Below, one piece after another: positions 28,713-39,394 of a stretch of DNA of 64,000 nt. The notes under the pieces are model-generated. The model did not search any database and was not told the DNA's origin. It saw only the letters and a list, made by a program, of their open reading frames with translations. This DNA is from Deinococcus sp. AB2017081. Its GTDB lineage: Bacteria; Deinococcota; Deinococci; Deinococcales; Deinococcaceae. How positions within the stretch are numbered: the first letter of the stretch is position 1; every line of letters begins with the position of its first letter. The position numbers and the translations under genes are program-made. Location: NCBI RefSeq assembly GCF_034440735.1, contig NZ_CP140098.1, positions 730,501-794,500 of the forward strand, given 5' to 3'.

Positions 28713-30120
28713 GATGCTCCTCGGGCGACAGCGGCACCCGGGCCTCGACCACCGTGCCGCCGTGGGCCTGCGCCCTGACCGTGAACGTCCCGCCCAGGCT
28801 CTCGGCCCGCTCGCGCATGCCGACCAGACCCAGGTGGCCGTCGGGGGCCGCGCCACACCACGTGAAGCCCGGCCCGGCGTCGGTGATCCGCAGCACCAGC
28901 CAGCCGCCGTCGGCCGTGTCGGCCGTCACGGTGACCGGGCCGCCTGGAGCGTGCCGGTGGGCGTTGTTCAGGGCCTCCTGCACGATCCGGAAGGCCGTGA
29001 TCTTGACCGGCAGGGGCACATCGTCCGGCAGTGCCGCGGCGTCCAGGGGCACGTCCACCCCGGCCCGGCGGCGGTGGTCGCGCAGCGCCCGTTCCAGCAC
29101 CTCGCGCAGCGTCAGGGCCGCCAGATCCGGGAGCCGCAGGTCCGTGGCGATGGCCCTCACCTCGCGCAGCGCGGATTCCAGCGACTGCTCCACGCTGCCC
29201 AGGGCCTCCTGCTGTGGCCCGGTCGCGTGGGCCCCCAGGCTGTCCAGCCGCAGCAGGGCGTAACTCAGATCCTGCGCGGGGCCGTCATGCAGGTCGCTCG
29301 ACACGCGGCTCAGGACGCGCTCGCTGTGCGCGGTGGACCGGGCGGCGGCGCGGCTCACGCGGCCGTGCAGCTGCGCGTTCTGCGCGAGCAGTCCTTCGAG
29401 CGTGCCCACCTGTTCGCGCAGGGTCGCCTGCTGCCGCCGGATGGTGTCCGAGCCCCGCCGCACCAGCCCCGACAGCAGCGCGTAGGTCAGCAGCGTGATC
29501 GCCGCGACCACCCCCCACGAGCGCCGCTGCGCCTGTGCGATCTCCGCGTCCAGCGGGCCGGTCGTCTGGTAGAACTCGGCCACGGCGATCACGCGGTCCG
29601 TGCCCTCCAGCCGCATGGGCACGTAGGTCTCGATCAGGTGCCGGTACTGACCGCGCTGCGAGGCGTTCTCCTCGTCGCGCAGGTTCGTGATCTCGGCCGA
29701 GATCTCTCCCCGCCACGCCCGGGCCAGGTCCGCCTTGATCGGGAAGATGCCGCCGGCATCCTGCCCGTACACCACCCGGCCGTCCGGGGCCCAGATCTTG
29801 ATGGACACGATCTCGCGGCCGAGCGGCGTGGTCGCCAGCAGCTTCTCGATGGCCGCCTGACGCCCGGGCGACAGCCACGTCGAGGAACCGAGTTCCTGAA
29901 GCTGCGTGACCAGGAAATTCTCCACGTACAGCGCGGCCGTCGCCGCCGTGCGGTGGATCACACCCTGCCGGATCTGGGCGCCCACCCACCATCCGGTCAC
30001 CAGCATGCTGACCAGCAGCACCAGCAGGCTCGCCAGATTGAAGCGGGCCGCGAGGGTGAGCGTATGCCAGCGCCACGCCCGACGCGGGGCAGCACGCAGC
30101 GGCGGGGCGGACAGGGCCAT
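28705..30120 (-). CDS. NarX/DesK-type membrane sensor histidine kinase
   Basis: A 471-residue kinase. Two membrane helices (about residues 30-50 and 200-218) bracket an extracytoplasmic sensor that resembles a CHASE- or single-Cache-type domain (IKIWAPDGRVVYGQDAGGIF). After a coiled coil comes HisKA_3 with the phospho-acceptor His in SSDLHDGPAQDLSYALLRL, and an HATPase domain (VQEALNNAHRHA, ITDAGPGF, LGLVGMRERA). It is translationally coupled with the NarL-type regulator. GATAAT (minus strand 30131-30126) lies five bases before the ATG, a leaderless promoter. The ligand is unknown. Confidence 0.92.
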   Translation of the reverse strand: MALSAPPLRAAPRRAWRWHTLTLAARFNLASLLVLLVSMLVTGWWVGAQIRQGVIHRTAATAALYVENFLVTQLQELGSSTWLSPGRQAAIEKLLATTPLGREIVSIKIWAPDGRVVYGQDAGGIFPIKADLARAWRGEISAEITNLRDEENASQRGQYRHLIETYVPMRLEGTDRVIAVAEFYQTTGPLDAEIAQAQRRSWGVVAAITLLTYALLSGLVRRGSDTIRRQQATLREQVGTLEGLLAQNAQLHGRVSRAAARSTAHSERVLSRVSSDLHDGPAQDLSYALLRLDSLGAHATGPQQEALGSVEQSLESALREVRAIATDLRLPDLAALTLREVLERALRDHRRRAGVDVPLDAAALPDDVPLPVKITAFRIVQEALNNAHRHAPGGPVTVTADTADGGWLVLRITDAGPGFTWCGAAPDGHLGLVGMRERAESLGGTFTVRAQAHGGTVVEARVPLSPEEHHD

Positions 30121-30338
30121 GGGTCATTATCCGCCCCGCTTTGCCCCCCGTGCAGTGGGCCAAGGTCGGAGGGCGGCCGATCCGCTCCACGCGGATCCGC
30201 AGGATGCACGGACAGCCTCAGGACGTGCGCCGCATGGACGATGGCCCGGGGGGCAGGCCCGCCCGTGGGCCATGGCGGACGTCTGCGCACGGACGTACGG
30301 TGAGGGCACCTGCACACCACAGGGTCAGGAGGTCTCGA

Positions 30339-30563
30339 ATGAACGCGAAATCCCGGACGCTGTACGTTCTGCTCGCCGCTGCCCTGGCGCTGGGCACCGC
30401 TGCCGCGAAACATGGCGCGGACGACCCCCCAGGCGATGATCACGGCCGTCACGGGGCCGGTCATGCCACGGCGCCTGCTGCGGCGCTGCCTGTTCTGGCC
30501 CGGCATGGCGCCGACGACCCACCCGGCGACGACCATGGTCACCATGGAGCTGGACACGCCTGA
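30339..30563 (+). CDS. Small exported His/Asp-rich repeat protein
   Basis: A 74-residue protein: signal peptide (about residues 1-23), then two 20-residue direct repeats (24-43 and 55-74), each of the form HGADDPPGDDHG followed by H-rich HGAGHA, joined by an 11-residue Ala/Pro linker. Only two positions differ between the repeats. The His/Asp spacing suggests metal binding in the envelope or medium; this is inference. The ribosome site AGGAGGT is strong and a perfect terminator follows, so it is a well-expressed single gene. I recognise no named family. Confidence 0.75.
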   Translation: MNAKSRTLYVLLAAALALGTAAAKHGADDPPGDDHGRHGAGHATAPAAALPVLARHGADDPPGDDHGHHGAGHA

Positions 30564-30588
30564 TCGCGCCCCCTCTCCCCCCCCCGGG

Positions 30589-30614
30589 AACCGGAACCTC
30601 TCGTTCCGGTTTTC
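30589..30614 (+). terminator. Terminator of the His/Asp-rich repeat gene
   Basis: AACCGGAAC (30589-30597), CTCTC loop, GTTCCGGTT (30603-30611), then TTC. Confidence 0.85.
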
Positions 30615-30627
30615 TGATGAACCAGCT

Positions 30628-31151
<524 letters not shown>

Positions 31152-31155
<4 letters not shown>

Positions 31156-31727
31156 GTGCCTGAAATGGTATCCCGCCCGGCGTCCGGGGTGTCGGCGGAC
31201 TCGCGGGTGTACACGGTCAGGCTGTTGCTGCCGTATCGCCGTTCCTCGCGCACGAAGCCGACGTGATCCGGCAGGTGAAGCCGATCCGGGTGCTGGCAGA
31301 TCAGCAGGCCGCCGGGCTTCAGCGCGGCGCTGCCGAGCACCTGCCGGGCCAGCGCCGGGATGTCGGCCTCGTACGGTGGGTCGCTGAACACCACATCGAA
31401 GCTGCCCAGGCGGGGGAGCAGGCTGCCGGAATCGCCCTTCACAATCCGCACGCGCAGGTCCAGCGCGCGGGCGTTGGCCTCCAGCGTCCTCAGGGCGCGC
31501 TGATCGGTCTCGACCAGGGTCACGTCGTGCCCCCGGCTGGCGGCCTCCAGTCCGATCGCGCCGCTGCCCCCGTGCATGTCCAGGAAGGCGGGAAAGCGGG
31601 CGGCGGGGGCACGGGCCGCCAGCAGGTCGAACAGGCTCTTGCGGATGCGGGCCCCGCTGGGTCTCGCACTCTCGGGCACGCGCATCTCCCGGCCCTGGGC
31701 AGTGCCGCCCAGAATCCTGACGCTCAC
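31152..31727 (-). CDS. rsmD: 16S rRNA (guanine966-N2)-methyltransferase RsmD
   Basis: A 191-residue SAM-dependent enzyme. Family blocks: [15 protein letters not shown] at the start, [15 protein letters not shown], motif [20 protein letters not shown], and the catalytic FSDPPYE. I use GTG 31727, where the recognisable sequence begins; frames further upstream add unrelated residues. A six-codon frame (31741-31724) starts six bases after TAGGCT and its stop overlaps this GTG (GTGA). GAGGA within that mini-frame could also serve as a ribosome site for rsmD, so both mechanisms are possible. coaD follows by a 4-nt overlap. Confidence 0.94.
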
Positions 31728-31741
31728 AGAACAGTCCTCAT
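31724..31741 (-). CDS. Candidate leaderless mini-frame coupled to rsmD
   Basis: Five codons plus stop (MRTVL) starting at ATG 31741, six bases behind TAGGCT (minus strand 31753-31748). The TGA overlaps the rsmD GTG as GTGA. At this length the peptide is unlikely to act itself; it would place a terminating ribosome on the rsmD start. Confidence 0.4.
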   Translation of the reverse strand: MRTVL

Positions 31742-31782
31742 CCGTGCAGCCTACAGCCATGCAGCCTGCGCGAGGTCTGCGC

Positions 31783-32049
31783 TCAGGACAGCGCCGCGTA
31801 CGCCGGGAAGGTGTCCAGCGTGCCGGGCACGAGCGTCCAGTCCTCGCCGTCCCGTGTGGCCTGCCCGGCCTGCACCAGCCGGTTGAGTTCCGCCTCGACG
31901 CGCTGCTGCACGCGCCGCAGCGGCATGGCGTCCGTGCCCTCCACGCCGCGCCACGCCAGAAACGCGCGGTGGAACGCGGGCAGGGCAAAGAGGCCCACGC
32001 GGGTCTCCAGGGCGCGCCAGCTCAGGCCCGGCGGGGGTGGGGTCGTCAT
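31783..32049 (-). CDS. Small uncharacterised protein
   Basis: An 88-residue soluble protein with no assigned family. The middle, PAFHRAFLAWRGVEGTDAMPLRRVQQRVEAELNRLVQAG followed by DWTLVPGTL, has the look of a small winged-helix-like or regulatory fold, but no motif is decisive. TAGAAC (minus strand 32061-32056) lies six bases before the ATG. It is upstream of rsmD in the same direction (55 bp gap) and divergent from the gene at 32093. Confidence 0.6.
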   Translation of the reverse strand: MTTPPPPGLSWRALETRVGLFALPAFHRAFLAWRGVEGTDAMPLRRVQQRVEAELNRLVQAGQATRDGEDWTLVPGTLDTFPAYAALS

Positions 32050-32092
32050 GGCCCTGTTCTACCGCTGCCGCCGCGCCACGTACAATGCCTGC

Positions 32093-32362
<270 letters not shown>

Positions 32363-32366
32363 ACGC

Positions 32367-32864
32367 GTGGTGATCGAGTCGGCCCAGGCGTTCACGCTGA
32401 CGTTTCCGGGGCCGTCGGCCGGCGCCCTGGCCTTCGTGCGCTCGCCGGCGTGGGCACTGTCCCGCGTGGAGTTCCTGCGGCACCTGCGTGCCGACGACAG
32501 CGGCGTGCGCGGGGAACTGCTGGTGCAGCTGCCGGTGCTGGGCCAGGCCGACCTGCCCTTTCACAGCCGAGTGGTGCCCACGGCGGACGGCGCGGCGCTG
32601 GAGCCGCAGCCCCTGAGCGGCGAGCGGGCGTGGGTCGAGGTGCAGGGCAGCGCCCGCGCCGAGGACACCGGCAGCGTGCAGACGGCCCTGGACTTCTCGT
32701 TCATGTTCCGTGCCCACCTGGCCGTGCCGGACGGTGGCGGCTGGGGCGGTGACGCCTTTTCGAAAATGGTGCAGGCCGCCGCCAGACGCACCCTGGAGCG
32801 GGTCGCGCGCGAGCTGCCCGCCGGGATCGCGGCGGCCATGGCAGACGCGCCGGCAGCACGCTGA
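32367..32864 (+). CDS. DUF3809 family protein
   Basis: A 165-residue protein that fits DUF3809, a family I know from Deinococcus: FTLTFPGPSAGALAFVRSP at the start, WVEVQGSARAED in the middle and a C-terminal amphipathic helix. It resembles the ligand-binding half-barrel of SRPBCC-like proteins in strand order, but I would not claim that homology. Two GTG codons in a row (32367 and 32370) leave the exact start open. It is the second gene of a two-gene unit and is followed by a strong terminator. Confidence 0.75.
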   Translation: MVIESAQAFTLTFPGPSAGALAFVRSPAWALSRVEFLRHLRADDSGVRGELLVQLPVLGQADLPFHSRVVPTADGAALEPQPLSGERAWVEVQGSARAEDTGSVQTALDFSFMFRAHLAVPDGGGWGGDAFSKMVQAAARRTLERVARELPAGIAAAMADAPAAR

Positions 32865-32879
32865 CCGGCCACGATACGA

Positions 32880-32910
32880 ACCGCGCCGCCCGGCACTGGG
32901 GCGGCGCGGT
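32880..32910 (+). terminator. Hairpin terminator after the DUF3809 gene
   Basis: ACCGCGCCGCCC (32880-32891) pairs exactly with GGGCGGCGCGGT (32899-32910), seven-base loop, no T tract. Confidence 0.75.
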
Positions 32911-32922
32911 CACGGCACACGG

Positions 32923-32943
32923 ATCGGACGGAATCCGTCCGAT
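32923..32943. repeat. 21-bp palindrome
   Basis: ATCGGACGGA (32923-32932), one central base, and its exact complement (32934-32943). It lies in the 355-bp gap between the DUF3809 gene and rsfS, which holds the terminator, this palindrome and the MITE-like repeat and no gene that I can support. Confidence 0.6.
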
Positions 32944-33081
32944 TCCCGTCCATCCGGGCAAGAACCGGTAGGGACGTCCATCTCCCGGAGTCCGTCGGTT
33001 CTCCCTCTTCCGCTGCTGCGCAGCTCTGTGGTTCCGGTCGGATGTCACCCCACTTTCAGCGGGATTCCATCGGAGTTCGTC

Positions 33082-33224
33082 TCACAGCGGTGTTCAGTTC
33101 CGCCCCGGGGCTGAGAAGATGCCCCAGGGCTCCACGTCCAACCGCTGTCTCCTCCAGGTGCTCGCTCCGCTCGATTCAGGGGCAGTGAGGGAACCCCGGG
33201 GCGCCCCTGAAATCTGCTGTCAGT
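33082..33224. repeat. MITE-like dispersed repeat, copy 1 (143 bp)
   Basis: Shares a 33-bp identical block (33082-33114), extended to 44 bp with three mismatches, and a 3' block (33204-33224) with a second copy at 41261-41331. The ends are imperfect inverted repeats (CTCACAGCGG at the left, CTGCTGTCAG at the right). The right end reaches into the rsfS stop codon. The middle is 78 bp here and nearly absent in copy 2. It has no coding capacity of its own. Confidence 0.65.
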
Positions 33225-33621
33225 GCGCGGCTTCGGGGAAGTCCAGGGTGCGGGCGTCGCTCCACAGCCCTTCCAGGTCGTAGTACTCGCGGGCATCTCT
33301 GGTCATGATGTGCACCACGATGCTGCCGCCGAAGGCCAGCAGCAGCCAGCGCTCGCTGGGGCCTTCCACGCTGGGGCGCGGCAGACCGGCCTCCTGGGCC
33401 TTCTGGCGGATGTTCTCCTGCACGGCATTGAGCTGGAGGCCAGCGGTGGCGGTGCAGATCACGAAGTAGTCCAGCGTGGTACTGACGTCGGTCAGGTCGA
33501 GCACGACGACATCCTCGGCGCGGCGTTCGCGGGCAGCGTCCACGATGGCGTGCAGCTGGGCCTGGGTGCCGTGCTGACGGGTGGGGGCCTGGGCGGGGGT
33601 GCGTTCGGGGTCTGTGGTCAT
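33220..33621 (-). CDS. rsfS: Ribosome silencing factor RsfS
   Basis: A 133-residue RsfS/Iojap protein that binds ribosomal protein L14 and blocks subunit joining in starved cells. The pattern VVVLDLTDVSTTLDYFVICTATAGLQLNAV, then GPSERWLLLAFGGSIVVHIMTRDAREYYDLEGLW is diagnostic. The first 20 residues are a disordered extension. The ATG overlaps the stop of the LCP gene (ATGA). It is the last gene of yqeK-LCP-rsfS, an order common in bacteria. A repeat element abuts its stop codon. Confidence 0.96.
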   Translation of the reverse strand: MTTDPERTPAQAPTRQHGTQAQLHAIVDAARERRAEDVVVLDLTDVSTTLDYFVICTATAGLQLNAVQENIRQKAQEAGLPRPSVEGPSERWLLLAFGGSIVVHIMTRDAREYYDLEGLWSDARTLDFPEAAH

Positions 33622-34865
33622 GGGGTCTCCGGGGTGGGGCTCAGGTCGTTCAGGGCCGCCAGGTGCGTGCCGGCGTCGGTGCCGAGCAGGATGCCGACCT
33701 CGCCGGCCGCGACCGGGAAGCGTTCGCCCTGCAGCCGGGGCAGGTTCAGGGCGTCGGCCAGGGCGCCGGCCTGCGCGACCTCTTGCTGCGTGAACACCTG
33801 GCTGGCTTCACGGCTCGCGGCCACAGCACTCAACTCTACGTCACGGTACCCCATGGCCTGCAAGGCCCGCACGAGGCCCGCACCCAGGCCGTCACCACTG
33901 GCGTCCACGATGCGCACGCGGACATCCGGCACCGAGATCGCCGCCGGCTTTCCCCACACGGCGGCCAGACGCTCCCGGTTGACCGCCAGGTTGAAGGTGC
34001 CGGGAATGGGATCGGTCGGCAGCGTCGAGAACGCCAGCTTGAGCCGCGCCAGGTATGGCCGCAGGGCCAGCAGCAGATCCGGGTCGGCGTTGGTCTCGAC
34101 ACCGTTGCCGATGCCGCCCAGGATGGTGGGCAGGGCAGCCAGGCCCTGCGGCGTGCGGAGCTTGCCGGCCAGCTGGGTCAGCGCCTGCTTCTGGTGGTCG
34201 ATCCGGCCGTAGTCGTCCCCGAAGCCCTTGCGCACCCGCAGGAACAGCACGCCCTGCCTGCCGTCCAGGTGGTGGTCGCCGGGAGCGAGCTTCAGGTTCA
34301 CGCCCGCCGCGTTGTCCACCCACTCGATGCCCGGCTCGGGTACGGTCACGTCCAGGCCGCCCAGCGCGTCGATCACGCGCTCCACGTAGTCCGTCCGTAC
34401 CACCACATAAGAGTCCACGTGCTCGCCGGTGATGGTCTCCACGGCGCGCATCAGGGCCTGCGGGCCGCCGTCCCAATACTGGCTGTTCACCTTCTGGGCC
34501 GCGATCCCCAGACGGGGATTGAACTCCCCGACGTTCGTGTCACGCGGGATGTTCAGCACCTGCACCGACGCGCCGTCCACCTTGACCAGCATCAGGGTGT
34601 CGGTGTTGGGCGGCTGGATCAGGCCCTCGCGCTGGCCCTGATCCTTGCAGGGCTGGTGGTAGTAGCAGTAGATGATGTCGCGCCCGGCGATCAGCACGGT
34701 GTACTGCGGGGCCTGCCCCTGCACCGCCCGGATCACGCTGGTCGTCTGTCCGCCCGCCGTGCTCACCACGGCCAGACCGCCCAGCGTGAGCGTCGCCACA
34801 CTTAAGCCGAACACCTGGAGGGCGCGCAGGCCGGCCAGCTGCCGCGGACTGGGGGGCTGCGTCAC
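33618..34865 (-). CDS. LytR-CpsA-Psr (LCP) family protein
   Basis: A 415-residue membrane protein with a short cytoplasmic head and one membrane helix (about residues 15-35), an extracytoplasmic LCP domain (VLNIPRDTNVG with the catalytic-type Arg, DSYVVVRTDYVERVIDALGGLDV, VLFLRVRKGFGDDYGRIDHQ) and a C-terminal LytR_C domain (VRIVDASGDGLGAGLVRALQAMGY). LCP enzymes transfer polyprenyl-linked polymers to peptidoglycan. An insertion with two Cys (IIYCYYHQPCKD) near residue 65 is unusual and could form a disulfide. GTG 34865 overlaps the yqeK stop. Confidence 0.92.
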   Translation of the reverse strand: MTQPPSPRQLAGLRALQVFGLSVATLTLGGLAVVSTAGGQTTSVIRAVQGQAPQYTVLIAGRDIIYCYYHQPCKDQGQREGLIQPPNTDTLMLVKVDGASVQVLNIPRDTNVGEFNPRLGIAAQKVNSQYWDGGPQALMRAVETITGEHVDSYVVVRTDYVERVIDALGGLDVTVPEPGIEWVDNAAGVNLKLAPGDHHLDGRQGVLFLRVRKGFGDDYGRIDHQKQALTQLAGKLRTPQGLAALPTILGGIGNGVETNADPDLLLALRPYLARLKLAFSTLPTDPIPGTFNLAVNRERLAAVWGKPAAISVPDVRVRIVDASGDGLGAGLVRALQAMGYRDVELSAVAASREASQVFTQQEVAQAGALADALNLPRLQGERFPVAAGEVGILLGTDAGTHLAALNDLSPTPETP

Positions 34866-35497
34866 GCGCCGGGGGTCGGGAAACCGGTGGTCGATGTCGG
34901 GGTGGGGTGGGCGCTGCACGGCAGCGCATGATAGGCCCGCAGGGTACGCGGATGCACCTGGATGCCCTTGCCCTGGAGATACGTGACCTTGGACACGATG
35001 GCGCGTTCCAGCGCCGCCGTCAGGTCGTGCAGGGCCAGTTCGCGGATGTCGGCGTTCACGCCCCGCCCCGGCTCCGAGACGTCGGCGATATACACGCAGG
35101 CCGACACGTCGTTGCCGCCGCGCGGGCCGGTCGTGTGATCCTCGACGGCCTCCAGCACCACGCCGTCGCGGTATCCCCAGCGGGTCAGCAGGGTGCGGGC
35201 GGCGCGGCCGTGCAGGGCCAGCGGGTGTGCGGCGTCGATCGCGCACTCGGGCGGCGCGAGGCGCAGCAGCTCGTCATCTGGCAGATCACGGGCGATGTCG
35301 TGCAGGATCCCGGCGGCGTAGGCGCGCTGCTCATCCAGACCGTTGTTCACGGCAATCCGCGCCGCAAGATCCGCGACCCGCAGGACATGGTCGTATCGCC
35401 GGGGGCGCACCATCAGTCGGACGCGCTGCTCCCACCAGCCCCAGTCGGACGCGGTCAGGGCCGCGCTGGACACGGAGGGCAGGACGTAGGCAATCAC
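34862..35497 (-). CDS. yqeK: YqeK family HD-domain hydrolase (Ap4A hydrolase type)
   Basis: A 211-residue HD phosphohydrolase; characterised YqeK enzymes cleave Ap4A symmetrically to two ADP. HD-domain residues: H in YDHVLRVADLAARI, the HD pair in AGILHDIARDL, H in AHPLALHGRAA and D in VEDHTTGP/VYIADVSEPGR. The last 25 residues (from ALPCSAHPTPTS) are not conserved and partly overlap the LCP start. GTG 35497 lacks a ribosome site; a ten-codon leaderless frame (35526-35494) ends in a GTGA overlap with it. It heads the yqeK-LCP-rsfS operon. Confidence 0.92.
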   Translation of the reverse strand: MIAYVLPSVSSAALTASDWGWWEQRVRLMVRPRRYDHVLRVADLAARIAVNNGLDEQRAYAAGILHDIARDLPDDELLRLAPPECAIDAAHPLALHGRAARTLLTRWGYRDGVVLEAVEDHTTGPRGGNDVSACVYIADVSEPGRGVNADIRELALHDLTAALERAIVSKVTYLQGKGIQVHPRTLRAYHALPCSAHPTPTSTTGFPTPGA

Positions 35498-35526
35498 TGC
35501 GGCATGTGGTCAGTTCCCCACATCAT
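35494..35526 (-). CDS. Candidate leaderless mini-frame coupled to yqeK
   Basis: Ten codons (MMWGTDHMPQ) starting at ATG 35526, six bases behind TATATT (minus strand 35538-35533), the best -10 box upstream of yqeK. The TGA overlaps the yqeK GTG as GTGA. Confidence 0.45.
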   Translation of the reverse strand: MMWGTDHMPQ

Positions 35527-35686
35527 GTGCCGAATATACTCCCCGGATTCTCCGTTCGTCTGATCGTCTCGTCACGCTGCCGCGTGCTCCGGTGTCCGCC
35601 CGCCCGGCCCGAACCCTGGAATCTGTCCGCCTGGCCGGGTTCCGAAGGTGCCCCCCGGCGTCTTCAGGAACAGTTCATCCAGCGGG

Positions 35687-36699
35687 TCACGGTGCCGCGG
35701 GGGGGGTGCCGCCAGGCCGGGCCGGGGGGGTGGGAGCCGGCGCGGCCTCGACCGTGAGGCGCACGATGACGCTCTCGAGGGCCTGGGCGCCCGCCGGCAC
35801 GCTCAGCGCGACCGGGGCGGTGTAGGTGCCGACCCGGTAGTCGACGCGGCCCGCGACCTCGCGCAGGCGGCCCAGCAGCTCCGGATCGGCCACCACCCGC
35901 ACCGTGCTGGGCTGCACGCTGGCCGCCGTGACCCGCAGGGTCGGTGGCGGGTCGTTCAGCACCACGCTCAGGGTCTTGACCGGCAGCACCCCGGTGTCCA
36001 GCCGGCGCAGGGTCACGGTCTCCGGACGGATGACCACCCCGTCGACCGGAGTCCCGGCTCCGTCCAGCGCGATCAGTCGGGTCTCCCGTTCCTCGCCGGC
36101 GGGCACCTGGGTGGGGCTGGTCACCACGCGCTGCACGGTCGTGACGACCCGGCCGGGGCCCTGGACGCTGGCGTCGGTGGGCGTGACCTGATAGCGCGGC
36201 AGGCTGGTCTCCGGGGGCGACGACACGCTCAGGACGATCGGCAGCGTCCGGGTCGCCTGCGTATCGACGAAGCCCTGCACCCGGTCGGGTGTCCGGCGGC
36301 TGACGACCGTGCCGCTCGGCGCGGTGACCGTGACGGGCTGACTGAAACTGCCCTCGGGCTGTCCGGTCACGTCCACGATCGCCTCGATGCTCTCGGGGCG
36401 CAGTTCCCGCAGCCGATCCGGACGGCCCGACAGGGTCACGCGGATGGTGGCGGGGTTCAGGTCGCTGAAGGCCCGGGTGCCCTCTCCACGGCCACCGGTC
36501 GTGTCCCGGATGGTCACCGGGACATCGAAGCCCTGTTCCACGTTCGCGCGGCGGTTCGAGGTCGCCAGGAACCACAGGGTCAGGGCGACCAGCAGCGACA
36601 GCAGCTTCGGCCCCAGGTTGTGCACGGCGCGTGCCCACACGTACCGCGGCTGCGTCCAGCGCCGCCCGGTCTCCAGTGCCGCTCGCCACGGCGACACGC

Positions 36700-36703
<4 letters not shown>
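35687..36703 (-). CDS. cdaR: CdaR-like YbbR-domain protein
   Basis: A 338-residue membrane-anchored protein: an N-terminal helix (LLSLLVALTLWFLATSN, about residues 34-50) and at least three YbbR repeats outside the membrane (for example VPVTIRDTTG, VDVTGQPEGSFSQPV, VRVVADPELL). In Firmicutes CdaR binds and regulates the diadenylate cyclase CdaA. The start overlaps the cdaA stop by 4 nt (ATGA), which supports the assignment. The C-terminus is Pro/Ala-rich. The 189 bp between this gene and yqeK hold nothing that I recognise beyond the yqeK promoter. Confidence 0.9.
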
Positions 36704-37530
<827 letters not shown>

Positions 37531-37676
37531 GGGGTGGAGGACAGCTCCTTTGAGTCGGACAGGGCGGGGACAGCGGCGTGCGCGACCACTATACGGCGCG
37601 AAGATGTGTGCCCGCTGCCAGTCACGGCGGAGCCGGCCGGCCTAGCCTCGGGAGCGTTCACCTCCGGAGGTCACAC

Positions 37677-38357
37677 ATGAACATCCGCTTCCTCGGTCAC
37701 AGCACGTTTCTCCTTCAGGACGGCGAGCACCGCGTCCTGATCGACCCGTTCATCGAGCACAATCCGAAAAGTCCAGTCACGCTGGAGCAGGCGCTGGAGT
37801 GGAAGCTCAGTGCCGTCCTGATCAGTCACGCACACGGCGATCACTGGGGCAACGCCCTGGACTTCGGCAAGGCCGGCGTGCCCATCATCGGCACGGCCGA
37901 GATCGGCGGTTACGCGCAGAAGCACGGCGCGACTCAGGCGGTCGGTATGAACATCGGGGGCACGTACCGCGCCGACTGGGGCAGCGTGTATCTCACGCCC
38001 GCGTGGCACTCCAGCTCCTTCCCAGACGGCACCTACGGCGGCATGCCCACGGGGCTGGTCATTGAACTGGGGGGCAGGCGCGTGTACTTCGCGGGCGACA
38101 CCTGCCTGTTCAGCGACATGCGCGTGATCGGTGACCGAGGCCTGGACGCCGCGATCCTGCCCGTGGGCGACCACTACACCATGGGCCCCGAGGAGGCCGG
38201 CCGCTGCCTGGAACTCCTGCGCCCGAAGGTCGCCATTCCCATGCACTTCGGCACCTTCCCCGCCCTGACCGGCGACCCGCAGGTGTTCGCGCAGGCCGGG
38301 CAGGCGCAGGGTGTGGACGTGCGGGTGCTGGAGCCGGGCGAGACGACGGAGCTGTAG
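37677..38357 (+). CDS. UPF0173 metallo-beta-lactamase-fold hydrolase
   Basis: A 226-residue metal-dependent hydrolase of the UPF0173/YtkL type. Metal ligands: HAHGDHWGN (about residues 54-62), H in LTPAWHSSSF, D in VYFAGDTCLFSDM and H in IPMHFGTFPAL. The physiological substrate of these small enzymes is not established. GGAGGT precedes the ATG at 37677. It is divergent from cdaA and followed by a 16-bp hairpin that separates it from the convergent acyltransferase gene. Confidence 0.92.
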   Translation: MNIRFLGHSTFLLQDGEHRVLIDPFIEHNPKSPVTLEQALEWKLSAVLISHAHGDHWGNALDFGKAGVPIIGTAEIGGYAQKHGATQAVGMNIGGTYRADWGSVYLTPAWHSSSFPDGTYGGMPTGLVIELGGRRVYFAGDTCLFSDMRVIGDRGLDAAILPVGDHYTMGPEEAGRCLELLRPKVAIPMHFGTFPALTGDPQVFAQAGQAQGVDVRVLEPGETTEL

Positions 38358-38385
38358 GGCAGAGGGCAGACTCGAAGAGCCGCGC

Positions 38386-38433
38386 AGCGGAGGGCAGGCA
38401 CCTGGAACCCAGTTCCCGTGCCTGCCCTCCGCT
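38386..38433. terminator. Strong 16-bp hairpin between convergent genes
   Basis: AGCGGAGGGCAGGCAC (38386-38401) pairs perfectly with its complement at 38418-38433; inside the 16-nt loop GGAAC and GTTCC form a second short stem. An outer CAGACT/AGTCTG pair flanks it. It probably ends transcription from both sides. Confidence 0.7.
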
Positions 38434-38485
38434 CAGTCTGTTGTTGTGGCTGTCAGCTCTCGGCCCTCCGCTCTCTGCAGGCGCG

Positions 38486-39394
<909 letters not shown>

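Noticed and set aside
33045..33296. 83-codon minus-strand frame over the repeat upstream of rsfS
   Set aside because: It is the repeat translated in one frame; the same residues recur in the frame at 41257, which shows that they come from the repeat.
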